Shown: positions 52,146 to 63,406, counted from the stretch's first letter. The stretch: DNA of 64,000 nt from Tricholoma matsutake (GCA_026075535.2 AP026544.2:1116001-1180000); one strand, 5' to 3'. Numbers and translations are program-made. Notes: a model not told the origin generated them from the sequence alone.

Positions 52146-54120
52146 ATGCTGACAGGCAAAAATGTCAGTATTCATACTGAATATTACAGCCTAAAAAGGA
52201 AACATGACTTGAAGGAAGCAAAGTCGGTTGCCTCTAAGGAGAAGAAAGGACACAGTGGTCTATTGCCAACAGAAAATTTGGCATCATCTGGTGATGAAGA
52301 ACCAAAGTCCCAGAAAAAGCAGACTGGTTCATGAAAAGCCAAGTCTAAGAAAGAAAAAGAGAAAGCTCACAAGAAGGACTCCAAGTCTAGTGACTGAGGT
52401 CCATTGGCCAATCTTGGAGCAGATTGGCTTGCTGGATTAAGCAAGAAATCCAAGCCTAGTAAAGCTAAAAAGGGTTGAGCTGATGCACTATGACCTTTGG
52501 GCCAGATAGAAGCCAACAGTTATCTTGGTCATATTTTGGATGAAGTTTGGAAAGACAACTGATCTGTTGATGATGAGGGGTCTTACTCATCATCTTTGTA
52601 GAGCTCATCAGATTCCTCTGACTCCAGTTCCAGCAATGGTGATTCCTTGGGCTCTAGTAGCTTGTCAAGTCCCAGTAGCTCAGACTCAAGTTCAGACTCT
52701 GATGATGACTCAATGGCATCCTCTGAACACTCCAGATCTCATTCAAAAAGTAATAGAAGCAGGCACTCAAAAAAGTGCTTGAAACATCACAAATCATACT
52801 CTAGTTCAACTAGAATCAAGCCACAACTGCCCAAAGAGTATAGCGGTCAAGTGGACCCACGGTTATTCCATCAATTTGTGAAAGAAAGTATGGATTACCT
52901 GGTAGATGGGCATGTACCTTTGAATAGGAGAATACACATTCTGTCATATTATCTGAAAGGAAAAGCAAATATGAGCTTGAAGAGCTGCATATGATGATAG
53001 GTGTTAGTGACAAATGGTAATGAGTTCTAAATTTGTGGAAGGGACTCAACCAAGATATCCAGCAGGCTTTGTGGTGGGAAAAATTGAACCCCAAAGTCTT
53101 GTCCTGGAAAAAGGTTGTCAAAGCTGCAGAACACTTTGAAGTGTCCAAATGTGAAGAACATCCAAAAAGGGACATTCTGGTGGTGACAATTATTGCTCCC
53201 AAAGGTTTTCTTCAGAAAATGGAGGGCACCACCAAAATAGAAATCAAACCTTCAAATGTCAGAGACAGTCATTTAGCAATGGAAATAACCATGCATAGTG
53301 GAGTAGTGTGTGTGGGCACACCTACTCCAGGTAGTCATGTGACCACATAGTCAGTAGAGAGTCACACATGTTGTAGTCACTCATGCTATCACCATCCAGG
53401 CATCCACTGCATTGCTATAGGAGATGCATCCGCCATCTCCAATAGGGAAACACAAGGGTTTTAGCCTAAGTGTAATAGCCAAATTTCTGCTACCAATAAA
53501 CCATCCTGCTTCTAATCAGTTGTTGAACTCAAAATCTTTATCAGACATTCTTCATAATCTTAGCATTAATATTCACATGTAACATTATGCAAGAACATAT
53601 AATCTCTAGCTGTTAAAAATAAAAGAAATATATTATTCTCTGCAAACTCCAAGGTTTTCATTACTTTGAACCCTTGGTGTTTAACCCATGGATTTGTACA
53701 ACGCTTTGGGCAGTATTGGTTCAGAAGGTATTCTGTTGGGTTTGGCCTTTGGAAGCAATCTTGACAGGTTTACTACTTACCCTTTTTCTTAATGCATTAA
53801 AACATTTGCTGTTATATTGAACTCATAATTTGCAAAATCATTTTAAAGTTCTCAAAACCCTTGAAAACCCTTGTGCTTCCCTAACCATGCAAGTTCACCG
53901 CCTTGACAAAGTAGCTCTCACCCAAACAATTGGTGCACTAACCAGTCAAGGTTGTCAAGTATGGTTAATAATAGACCATTCAGATCAAACTCACAAGACT
54001 CAAAGCCTTCAAAACCTCAACTGAGTGAGAAGGGAATGAGCTGTTAGCTGCTGGTAAATGCTTCAAGTGCAAGGAACATGGTCACCTAGCACATAATTGC
54101 CCACATGGTACCTTGTGAAA
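52146..54120 (+). pseudogene. gag: Gypsy 3 Gag (broken)
   Basis: A Ser/Lys-rich N-terminal part (52146-52790), then PQLPKEYSGQVDPRLFHQFV and RRIHILSYYLKGKANMSL (52810-52990), then WKGLNQDIQQALWWEKLNPK (53034-53100). 53450-53960 appears to be inserted non-coding DNA. The zinc knuckle CFKCKEHGHLAHNC is intact at 54059-54100. Multiple frame changes. Confidence 0.8.
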
Positions 54121-56130
54121 TCTGATAAGTCAGGAAAAGCCCCCAGCTCACCCTCATACAAAATTGGGATTGATCTAGCTGAGGTAGATGAGCTACAAGA
54201 GCTTGCAGATACCACAATGGAAGCTTGCCTTGTGGAGCAGTCTCATTTGATCTTGGCAAAGATCCATACCTTGAGAATTTTGAGGAAAGGTTTCCTATTA
54301 TGGGTGATGCACCAGCACTGATAGCTGAGGTGCAGCTACAAAGTGCACAGCCATATCTGGGAGATAATTTGGATGAGCTAGTAATGGAAGATCATCATTT
54401 CCAACTAGTTCAGATACCAGAGAAGGAAGGCATTTACCTGATTAATGACCTGTGACATGATTCCTTTGATTATTTGGCAGGGTATAGCATTGAAATAAGT
54501 AAAGAGCAGTTGCTTGATCCTGAGTTCAACTGCCCCAAGTGGTGTGTGGATCAGCTTGTCAAGAAGTTGCTTCCGCATGTATGCCAGTCTGATGCTCAAG
54601 AATGTCACCCAGAATATATGACTTCTGTATGGGCAATGTCTATGTTGACATGTTAGTGCATCAGCTGAAATGAGCAATGCATCTGTTCCCTGCTCCACTA
54701 AATTAGCCCAATGATGAGCAAGAAGCATTAAGCCATTTCTGTTTTGAGAGGCAGGAATGTACTTGCTTTATCATTGACTATGGCAAGCATATGCTGACTG
54801 AGATCAGCATCAACCTCCTAGCTAAACCACAATTCAGGATACTGAAATGGTATAAGAAATGCATCAGTGAAAAGTGTAAAGCATGAAAAATCATGCAGCC
54901 TTACTTCCTGAGTAAAGAAGTATGAGACTACATGCCCATTGGGGATGTGCTTGCAGTGTCAGCTGCTGAAATGCTTGCATTAGCTGAGCTGTATCCTGGA
55001 GATGCTGCTGCCTACATTTATAACCAGAGACCACAATTGAAAGAACTTCATTTCAAGGTGAAATGGGTGTCTAAAAGTCATTACATGGTTAAAAATTCAT
55101 TATGATGGACTGAGTCATTTATCTTGACTGAACATCTACATACACCTGAGTTTGCATTGCCTAAGTGGTATGCTGAAGAGTGCCAGAGACTATACATGTC
55201 TCTGCCCTCGATTCTGCATGAAAGATTCTATTATCTAGTAAATGGAAACTCACTAGCAAATGCTGCTGCTGCATTACTGCAGGAATGAGGCCCCTACCCA
55301 GGGGATGAATATCATTTCATATTGAAAATTGGTTTGAGGTCTTACCAGATCCAAAAAGCCAAAAATAGTACCTTGTTCTGGATTATATGTGAAATGTTGA
55401 GACTAAATTGCCCAGATATCTCCTTGAGAACTGCAACTTTGATATCTTCAGGTGGTATGATAAGCAATTGAATAAGCCACATGTGGTAGAGCCACATGAA
55501 GAAAGCAGCTTACTTCCAGATGAAAATGATTTCTTCTTTGTGCTTGAGAAACCCCTCAGAGATCCAGAATGGGCCTACATTATAAACCAAGTCTATCACA
55601 ATGTGTTGCCAGTACTATTGTCATGCTTGATGCTGCCAGACAACAGTGTCAAGCTTGAGCTAAATGGAGTACAAGTTCCCAGAGATCAGCTTTCCACTAG
55701 TAAATGGAATGATGCAATCACTCAGGACATGATGCAAGTGGTTCCAAAACCAGTCATAATTGTCGCACAGATCAACAGACAAAGTATCTGCACTGTAGTT
55801 GACTCAGGATCACTTGGCAATTTTATGTCTACAACTTTAGTGGATTAGCTCCAAGTAAAACAAATCAATTAAGCAAAACCCTTACCATTTCAATTAGCAG
55901 TTCAGGGTTCTAGGTCTAAAGTAAATGCTGGAACAAAAATTCAGTTTCAGTACCAAGATATCAAAGAAGAGCATTACTTTGATATTATTAACATATCCAA
56001 TTATGATCTAATCCTCAGAACACCTTGGTTATCTCAGCACCAAGTAACCATTGGACTAAATCCTTCAACCATAGTAGTTGAAAGTGCTGAGGCTCAACCT
56101 TTAAGGGGAGAGTCAGTAATGAGAATTGCC
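54121..56130 (+). pseudogene. pol: Gypsy 3 spacer and aspartic protease (broken)
   Basis: A poorly known acidic spacer (IGIDLAEVDELQELADTTME; LGDNLDELVMEDHHFQLVQI), with TGA for Arg at 54453-54455 and 55286-55288, then the protease near 55790 with VVDSGSLGNFMSTTL and later YDLILRTPWLSQHQVTIGLN (56005-56063). DSGS matches the DSG catalytic triad of gypsy proteases. Confidence 0.75.
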
Positions 56131-56184
56131 TCTTGAGCAATGGATATGTACAATGATTGAATTGATAGAGTTTATGATGAGCTG

Positions 56185-57656
56185 TTGAGGTATGCTGAGC
56201 TGATAAGTGTTGAGTATATTCAGCATGACTTACCACTCCCACTGCTATGTGCAATCAATCACATGATTTCACTAATTGATGTGGAAAAGGTTTACCTGTG
56301 GTGGCCTGTGTGCTGCCCAGAGGCACTACAACTGCAGTGGACAGCCAAATGGGATGCATATCTTTATACTGGCTGCTGGAAGCAGTCTACAGTGACCAGC
56401 ACAGCTCCAATGTTGTTGATTGTAAAACCAGGAATGAATCCCCCACTCCTGCATTGTGGAAATGATTTTTGCATGAGAAATTTAAATATAAAAAGGATGG
56501 CCTCACCTTTGCCAAATGTTGAGGGAATCCTCTGTCGCATTGCCAGTAGGGTATATTGGTCTCTAATGGATATCAAAGATGCATTCAAGCAGATTCACAT
56601 CACACCTGAGCATGTACCTCAGACAGCTGTCACTACACCAGATGGGACTATGGTCAGCCTTGTTGTACAGCAGGGTGATTGTATTGCACCTGCCACATGT
56701 CAGGTGCGAATGAGCCACATATTTGCTGTGTATCTCAGTGTCTGGATGGACATGTACCTAGATGATATAATAATCTACTCAAGTACACTGGAAGAACATG
56801 TCAAACATGTTAAAACTGTTATCAACATTCTTATGAGGGAAAGATTTTACCTTAGTAAATGAAAACTTCAGCTTCTATGTAAAAGCTGAAGGTTTTCAGC
56901 CATGTCACTGATGCCAATGGAATCCATATGGATCCTGCTAAATTAAGCAATGTTTTAGCATGGAAGATACCAATGAACAGGGACTTACTTCATGGGTTTC
57001 TAGGATTGGTTGGTTATCTTGCAGATGATCTTGCAAGTGTTCAAGTGCCTATGGGAGTGTCAGCAGTGTTAACTGTCTACTCACCAGCGCACCTTCAAAC
57101 AAATGAAACAAATTGTTGCAGCAAGCAGAAGTTGCTATCACATCCCACTGATGCCAATCCCATCTACATGGTGATGGACAGTTGCACCACAGGCATGTCA
57201 GGACTTGTCAGTCAAGGAAAAGACTGGCGCAGTATGAGAGTTGTGGCCTTCTACTCGGCTAAGCTGAATTTGGCCCAGCAGAATTATGCAGTCTACAAGA
57301 TCAAAACATTTGCTGGCATTGAGATGATGCTAAGGCATCAAGATATCCTGCAAGGGATACATTTTAAGTGGATAACAGATCATAAAGGGTTAATTCACCT
57401 TTTGAATCAAAAAAATCTAACTGGACATCAGGCACCCTGGTTAGTCAAGATATCCAAGTTCAATTTTGAAGTTATCTATGTTCCAGGAGCCAAAAATATG
57501 TTAGTGGATGTGTTAAGTGGCACTTATTCAAATGATGCACCTGGAACTGTCCACTCTGAAGCAGAATACACAGAACTTGACAATAACCATATGAATCTTG
57601 AGGTGCATGGAATTACTGTGCCATTGCTTGCTGGGCTCAAAGCCTCAGATGTGTAA
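56185..57656 (+). pseudogene. pol: Gypsy 3 reverse transcriptase and RNase H (broken)
   Basis: RT motifs: RRMASPLPNVEGILCRIA-like text near 56500, SLMDIKDAFKQIHITPEHVP, the catalytic MYLDDIIIYSS near 56750 (intact), then after a stop near 56862 the RNase H/connection part with MDSCTTGMSGLVSQGKDW, VVAFYSAKLNLAQQNYAVY, WITDHKGLIHLLNQKNLTGH and VPGAKNMLVDVLSG. Confidence 0.85.
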
Positions 57657-57770
57657 ACTTCCTGTTCCAACCAAAACAGGTTGTCCAGAAGTGGGTGCAG
57701 AGTTTGTGTGATGTGTAAAAGACCATTTGTCCTCTTGGGTCCAGGAGTATGAAAGGAGGGTGCAGGTGGT

Positions 57771-59819
57771 ATGAAAAGTACAACACCAAACATCCAAAAT
57801 CCTTCAAACTTAAGTGCTATGCAAAGTACAACACCTAAGCTGCAGCATCACGGTGGAAGTGGTGCAGAAAGTGGGGATACTGTGGCAAATACACAAAGCC
57901 CTTCAAACTCCATGTTAGGCACTCAGATGTCTATGTCCATGCAAAATGCTGCATCTGATCAAAGCCAAACAAAGGTGCCTGATTCTGCGAGTGCCTTGAC
58001 CACACATGGCCAAAGGGATGGCATAGACCTGCTAGAAGCAATTAAAAATATATATATTGAAGACCCATTCTTTAAGAATGTTGCAGAACACCCAAGAGAG
58101 TTCAAAAACTTTGAGGTGACTAAAGGCAGGCTAGTGTACTTGAAAACTCAGGGACACAAGCTTGTGTGTATACCAAAAGTGACAGTCAATGGATGGAATG
58201 TCCAGGAAATTGTCATATCAGAAGCACACTCCTTACTAGCTCACTTGGGCACCAACAAGACCCTTGATTATTTTTGGGACCATGTGTAGTGGAAAGAAAT
58301 GGTAAATGATATGAGAATTTACTGTGTAACTTGCCAAACCTGTAAGCAGAGCAAGCTGGCCAATCAAAAGCCATATGGCTTGCTGAATCCACTCCAAATC
58401 CCTGCACAACCTTGGGAATAGATTGGAGTTGACTTTATTGGCCCTTTGCCCAAGTCTAAAATAGAGATGGAGCATTTGATTCAATTACTGTCATAATTGA
58501 TTTGTTGACTGCAATGGTACATCTCATACCAAGCAGAACAGATTACATTGCTCAGCAAATTGCTGAACTCATGTTTGAGCATATATATAAGCTACATGGT
58601 TTGCCCAAGTACATTATTAGTGATAGAGATGTGCTGTTTACCAGTGAATTCTGGCAGCACCTACACAAATTAATTGGCACAGAGCTAAAAATGTTGAGTG
58701 CCTATCACCCACAGATGGATGGCTCCATTGAGCATGCTAACAGAACAGTGACACAAATGTTGCACCAATGTATTGGCCTGGATCAAAGGGACTGGGTTGT
58801 GAAATTACCTGCAGTGGAGTTTGCCATCAATTCCACACAATCTGAAAGTACAGGATTTGCACCTTTCTTCCTAAATGCCAGGTGCATGCTGAGATCAATG
58901 ATCTGGAAATATTCAGGCCCTGACAAGTATCCCAGTGTCCAGAACTTTGCCCTGCAATGTAAGCTGGCATTGATGCAGGCACATGACAGTATATTGGCTG
59001 CACAAGTAAAACAGACCTATGATGCCAACAAATGGCACCATATGGACCCATTTGTAACCAGAGATTTGTGTTATATCTCAACTAAAAATATCTCCTTCCC
59101 AAAAGGGTATGCACAAAAGCTTGTATCTAAATATATTGGTCCCTACATAATTTTAGAGGACTTTGGCAATTATTCTTATAGGATTGAGTTACCTACTCAC
59201 CTAAAACAAAGAGGTGTGCGTGATGTATACCATGCATCTTTGTTAAGAATTCATATACCAAATGATGATCAGTTATTTCCAGGGTGCATTAGGAAATCAG
59301 GACACACCTGATAGTGAATGGGCTGTTGAGCGTATTGAAGGGCACATTGGTGCTAGAACTGATGCCATCTTCAAAATGAGGTGGAAGTCTGGTGATGTCA
59401 CCTGGATGCCATATTATCAAATTGAGCACCTTGATGCACTTGGAGCATATCTCAAGCTATTGGGAATAGAAAAAATTCATGAGCTACCAAGGATCACCCC
59501 ATCTGTATCTGGGGCTGCTACGGGTGCTAATGGACCAGACAATATAAATGGTCCCCCTCCTACACTTCCATCCACAGACTCCAGCCTTGCTTTGACATCC
59601 TCCCTCACTCTCAGCTCCATGTCCCTCATCATTGACCACTCTGCCATTTCCCATCTCAACCTCAGATGTTTACCTGATGGGACCTTTACCCTCACTAACC
59701 CCAATGATGCCAACCATTTGATTACCACTACTGATGATGACATATGCAGCTTCATTGACTATGATCAGAAAATCTGCAATGGGAATGTCACTGCTGCAGA
59801 GCCTGCAGGTTTAGCATGA
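57771..59819 (+). pseudogene. pol: Gypsy 3 integrase with chromodomain-like tail (broken)
   Basis: HHCC finger: SEAHSLLAHLGTNKTLDYFW with CVTCQTCKQSK (58215-58360). rve core: IGVDFIGPLPKSK near 58422 preceded by a TAG, YIISDRDVLFTSEFW near 58615, DGSIEHANRTVTQML near 58715, so D, D and E are present. Then GYAQKLVSKYIGPYIILEDF and RDVYHASLLRIHIPNDD. In an overlapping frame from about 59310, EWAVERIEGHIGARTDAIFK and MRWKSGDVTWMPYYQIEHLD resemble a chromodomain. The C-terminal extension to 59819 is Ser/Asn-rich. Confidence 0.85.
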
Positions 59820-60173
59820 TCAATTGGAAAACCATGGAGTGTGTGGCAATGGGCATAGCACCCACATACAAATCTTTCCAACTCAGGAAACAAAGCACTC
59901 AGTGCTCAGTGCACATGTCAACAGATGGGCACATCCCATGAAATGCTCCTTCCAATCCCACTGATGCTGCTAGCTACCCATCAAGTTCCACTCTGACAGC
60001 AGAACCACATACTCTAGCCATAAACAGGCTACCATCACATGCTTGTCCTTGCATGCTGCCACACAATTCCTTAAAGGTAAAGACACCACAGAAGCTCGGC
60101 ATGTGAAATGGCACTAGCCATACCCTTCCGAAGTCAGATCCACCCCAGTGACAAATGACAACAAGCATGCACC

Positions 60174-60368
60174 ATGAAATGCACTGGCACTGCTGCAAAC
60201 AATGCACACAATGAGCCAAACATGATGGAGATTGACAATGAGCAATTGATTTCAGATACCAAATCCCCAGATATTCTCAAGGCTATCAAGGCTGTGAAGG
60301 GCACTTCCAAGAAGAAGAAGGAAGCCGCAGTCAAGGAGAAGTCTTCCACCCCCACTGCTGATGGGATG
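60174..60368 (+). pseudogene. Gypsy 3 downstream ORF, interrupted by a DNA element
   Basis: ATG 60174 gives CTGTAANNAHNEPNMMEIDN and a Lys-rich segment TSKKKKEAAVKEKSS up to TADGM, where the 60369 element enters. After that element a short continuation (63091-63139) leads to the 3' LTR. Function unknown. Confidence 0.45.
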
Positions 60369-60390
60369 CAGTACTTTACACTCCCCCCCC

Positions 60391-60590
60391 CAGTCTGAGC
60401 AGACTCCGCTCAGACTCTGCTTGGACACTTGGACACTCGGACTGTCCAAGGACTTCACTCAGACTCTGCTCGGACTCTGCTCAGACTCTGCTCGGACTCT
60501 GCTCAGACTCTGCTCGGACTCTGCTCAGACTCTGCTCGGACTCTGCTCAGACTCTGCTCAGACACTCAGACTTTGCTTGGACAACATCAA
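60391..60590. repeat. Left subterminal 11-bp tandem array
   Basis: Alternating CTCGGACTCTG and CTCAGACTCTG units with an exact 11-bp period at about 60465-60560, preceded by looser GGACACTTGGACACTCGGAC units. Open frames here are only a consequence of the repeat. Confidence 0.9.
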
Positions 60591-60685
60591 TTGTGCATTT
60601 ATTTACACCTTCTAAAGTACTGTCCAAGTAAAGTCTGAGTTCCAGTCTTAGAGAAAGTCTTATAAGTCTCACAAAATAATGTGTG

Positions 60686-60775
60686 CACAGCAGGAATTGA
60701 ACCAACAGCCTTCTGGACTAGCAATCACATGACGACAAAACATGCACACTCTACCACTTAAGCCAAGTAGTCATT
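60686..60775 (-). ncRNA. tRNA-like sequence, possible SINE head or tRNA pseudogene
   Basis: On the minus strand TGGCTTAAGTGGTAGAG fits the Pol III A box and GGTTCAATTCC the B box, about 60 nt apart. The anticodon arm is not standard (imperfect stem, long variable part), so a functional tRNA is unlikely. Confidence 0.45.
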
Positions 60776-60851
60776 TCAAGTTACATACATCATATCTATT
60801 TATTACTGAAATCTAATTTTTATATATATCATGAATAGATTATTAAATTGA

Positions 60852-61093
60852 CCCCCTCGCATCCACAGCTGGGGCTGGCCTGTGTTTCCCATGAAAACAC
60901 AGGCCTCGGAAATGTGTTTTGTGACTTTGATGTGTGTTTCCTTGAGAAACACCTTATGTAAGCACTGCCAAAAAGGTGATTATGTAATGGTTATCCCAAG
61001 GAAACATGGATTAGAAGTCACAAAACATGTTTCCGAGACCTGTGTTTCGCATGAAAACACAGGTCAGCCCCAGCTGTGATCTGTGCGAGGGGT
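60852..61093. mobile_element. Fold-back MITE (about 240 bp) nested in the KDZ-like element
   Basis: CCCCTCGCA at the left and TGCGAGGGG at the right continue inward as inverted copies (CACAGCTGGGGCTG, CCTGTGTTT, CTCGGAAA, TGTTTTGTGACTT), leaving a short centre of about 70 bp. A clear target duplication is not seen. Confidence 0.8.
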
Positions 61094-61119
61094 AATTAAT
61101 ATGGGTAATTAAATAATAC

Positions 61120-61900
61120 TAAGCCCTCCCCTCACAAGCTCGAGGGGAGGGGGCTGTAACTATCAATAATAAAAATTCATTAAAAACACCCACCACGAGC
61201 AACAGTTGCTCGTGGCAGCATTTGTCTCTCCTCAGGTTGTCCCCTGGCCGTCTTGCTCTCCTGTCCCCATTCTTCTCCCCCCCAAACCACCCCATGAGCA
61301 GATGCTCATAGGCATGGGGCAGGTGTCGTCGTCTCCCTTCCCCCTCGTCTCCATTCCCTCTCATCTCCCTTCCCTATCATCTCCCTTCCCTCTCATCTCC
61401 CTTCCCTCTCGTCTCCATTCCCTCTCGTCTCCCTTCCCCCTTGTCTCCCTTCCCCCTTGTCTCTTCACCCTCACCTTCCACCCTGTGAGCAGGGGCTCGC
61501 AGCAGTGGTGGTGGTGGTATCCCCCCATCGTCGTTGTCGCCAGTAGTAGTTTGTACCTAAAAAAAGTAGGTTAGAATCAAAAAATGAAATGAGAAAAGGA
61601 AAAAAAAAACTTATCTAGAATCCAAGAGACGTTGACATCTCTTGGGCCTTTTTTGTCTCCCTGTTGGTACCTGCACTCTCACACCCCCCATCCACTTCAC
61701 AAGCAGTTGCCTGCAGCGGTTATGGGGGGTGCTGGCTGTCATTGGGGTCTCCCCTAATTGTCGTTGTTCCACCCGTCATCCACCCTACGAGCAGTGGCTT
61801 GTAGGGCTGGGGTGGGTGGTGTCATTGTTCCCTGTGGTTGTCATCATCGTTAGCAGCCACTCTTCCCCATGCAAGCAGTTGCTCACACTGGTGGGGGCGG
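61120..61900. repeat. Series of short palindromes with core GAGCAG-TGCTC
   Basis: Palindromes include 61193-61215 (arms CCACGAGCAAC and GTTGCTCGTGG), one near 61293 (TGAGCA/TGCTCA), one near 61486 (TGTGAGC/GCTCGCA), one near 61785 (CCCTACGAGC/GCTTGTAGGG) and weaker ones near 61695 and 61868. Each is preceded by a CCACCC- or CCCCA-type stretch. The outer arms vary while the core is kept. A C-rich palindrome is also at 61121-61153. Confidence 0.65.
61338..61470. repeat. 16-bp pyrimidine tandem repeat
   Basis: About seven copies of TCTCATCTCCCTTCCC with few changes. Confidence 0.85.
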
Positions 61901-62304
61901 CTGCTGGGTCGTGGTCTCATCGTTGTTCCTCATTTGGTGGTTTTGGGGTCATTGTGCTGCTACAGTATAGATATAACCTATAATTAATGAAAAAATGTGT
62001 TAGCTTAAAGAAAACATGAGAAAAGAAAAAAGAAAAAACTCACCTGGGGCCCAAACGACTCTATCATTGTTTGGGCCCATTTCATTGTGTGCTGGCACAG
62101 GGCCTGTGGCTGTGGGGTGTTCAGGGGGCAGTGGCAGCAGTGGGACATGGGAGGGAGGCGTCGTCGTCAAGTGGTGGTGGTGGTGGTGGTTGGTGGTGAA
62201 CGATGATGATCGATGATGAGCTGGCATCATTGTTGGTGACGTGGCTGTGTTGATTTGTCATCACAGCTGGGGCAGTACATAGAGAGATAAAACTATCTAC
62301 CTGT

Positions 62305-62393
62305 AATGATACTTTAGTCTAACAGTTATATTGTTGCCTTAAAATGTACTTTATCATGTGACTACAAGGGTTCAATCCCTGTGGTAGCCACTA
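62305..62393 (+). ncRNA. tRNA-like sequence, possible SINE head
   Basis: TTAGTCTAACAGT resembles an A box and GGTTCAATCCC is a perfect B box. CTACC at the start pairs with GGTAG at the end like an acceptor stem. The middle is AT-rich and does not fold as a normal anticodon arm. Confidence 0.35.
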
Positions 62394-62849
62394 TAAGGGC
62401 AACCTAAGCCTCTAGCAAAGGGAAATCTGAAGTTAAAATTATACTACATAATACAGGCATTGGGGACACATCTAGCAAAGGGAAATCCGAAGAGAAAACT
62501 CTAAGGATCCCCTTGTTGATGCCCAGTATATGTGAAGATGACAAAAATCAAATATAACCTAAAAATAGAAAAGGCGGAGATAGGTGGATCAAGGCCGCCG
62601 AATGACATCATACCAAGGGGTATGTGTCGGAAGGGGTACTCCGCCTCTAAATATAAAAGTGTCAACATGTACAAACATGATAGCAAGGGAAAATTAGTAA
62701 TAAAATCTGGAAACATCATAGAAAATGAAGAATAGAAGGAAATGAGGTGGGGAAAAATATAGGACGAACATAAAAAATAGGAAAAACACACAGGGCACCC
62801 CCCTAGTCCCCTTACAGCCACTGATTTTTCAGTCAATTATATAAGCAAC

Positions 62850-63060
62850 TTGGACAGTCCTAGGACAGTCCAAGGACTCAGCTTGGACTCAGCTTGGACT
62901 GGACATTTAGTTTGGCAGGACTTTCGGCCAAAGAAGTCCAAGCAAAGTCCGAGCAAAGTCCTCAGACAGTACTCGGACAGTACTCGGACAGTACTCGGAC
63001 AGTACTCGGACAGTACTCGGACAGTCTGAGTGTCCAAGCAGAGTCCACTCGGATTGGGGA
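62850..63060. repeat. Right subterminal 11-bp tandem array
   Basis: ACTCGGACAGT repeated with exact 11-bp period about six times (62968-63034), flanked by CAGCTTGGACT units. It is the mirror of the left array in motif (GGACTCTG versus GGACAGT). Confidence 0.9.
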
Positions 63061-63139
63061 GGGGGGGGAGTGTAAAGACCTCCTGGGATGAACTGAGTGG
63101 TTCATTGGCAGTTCGCTGCACCAACTGCTGGAGGGCATA

Positions 63140-63406
63140 TGTGGTGAATGCAACCCATAACCAACCATAACTAGCAGTGTTTCTTATTTATTTCATCACT
63201 CTCCTTACCCACTAAGTATTTCTTTGGCTATGATACTGCCTTGACCCCTGTTTTATATTTAACTGACAAACCTCTATTTATATCGACTGAGTCCTACAGT
63301 ATAAAAGCCCTATGTACTTGTATTCTACTCTTCAGAATAAAGTTTCATTTTATCACTGTCTTGAACGTGTGACAAAACCGTAACTACCAATCATGCTTTT
63401 GCCACA
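63140..63406 (+). repeat. Gypsy 3 3' LTR
   Basis: TGTGGTGAATG to TTTGCCACA, aligned to 51091-51354 with a small insertion near 63205-63225. TATAAAAG at 63300-63307. Confidence 0.9.

Larger units (their letters stand above)
60369..63082. mobile_element. Non-autonomous KDZ-like DNA element (2.7 kb)
   Basis: The left end CAGTACTTTACACTCCCCC and the inverted right end GAGGTCTTTACACTCCCCC bound the element. Flanks TGGGATG at 60362-60368 and 63084-63090 are a 7-bp match (7 of 8 if extended: ATGGGATG against CTGGGATG). Left and right subterminal arrays have 11-bp units. The terminus matches that of the KDZ-type element at 8962. No transposase gene is recognisable inside, so it would be mobilised in trans. 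Confidence 0.8.
51091..63406 (+). mobile_element. Gypsy element 3 with a KDZ-like insertion
   Basis: LTRs at 51091-51354 (264 bp) and 63140-63406 (267 bp) enclose Gag, protease, RT, RNase H, integrase and a chromodomain-like tail in the plus orientation. The 12.3-kb length includes a 2.7-kb DNA element at 60369-63082. The outer flanks (CTCTC and CTGGA) do not match, so the ends may come from recombined copies or the duplication has decayed. Confidence 0.85.

Noticed and set aside
60361..60638. Two overlapping open frames rich in LCSDSAQTL-type repeats
   Set aside because: They are translations of an 11-bp tandem array with no start context or family, and the same DNA is the subterminal region of a transposon.
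60686..60775. Functional tRNA gene
   Set aside because: A and B boxes fit, but the anticodon arm and variable region do not form a normal tRNA; kept only as tRNA-like.
61206..61983. Plus-strand Pro/Ser frames at 61206-61574 and 61642-61983
   Set aside because: Driven by pyrimidine repeats and palindromes; no start context or homology recognised.
62968..63034. Possible CRISPR array (regular short repeats)
   Set aside because: Units are 11 bp with no spacers, and the genome is eukaryotic; it is a subterminal tandem array.
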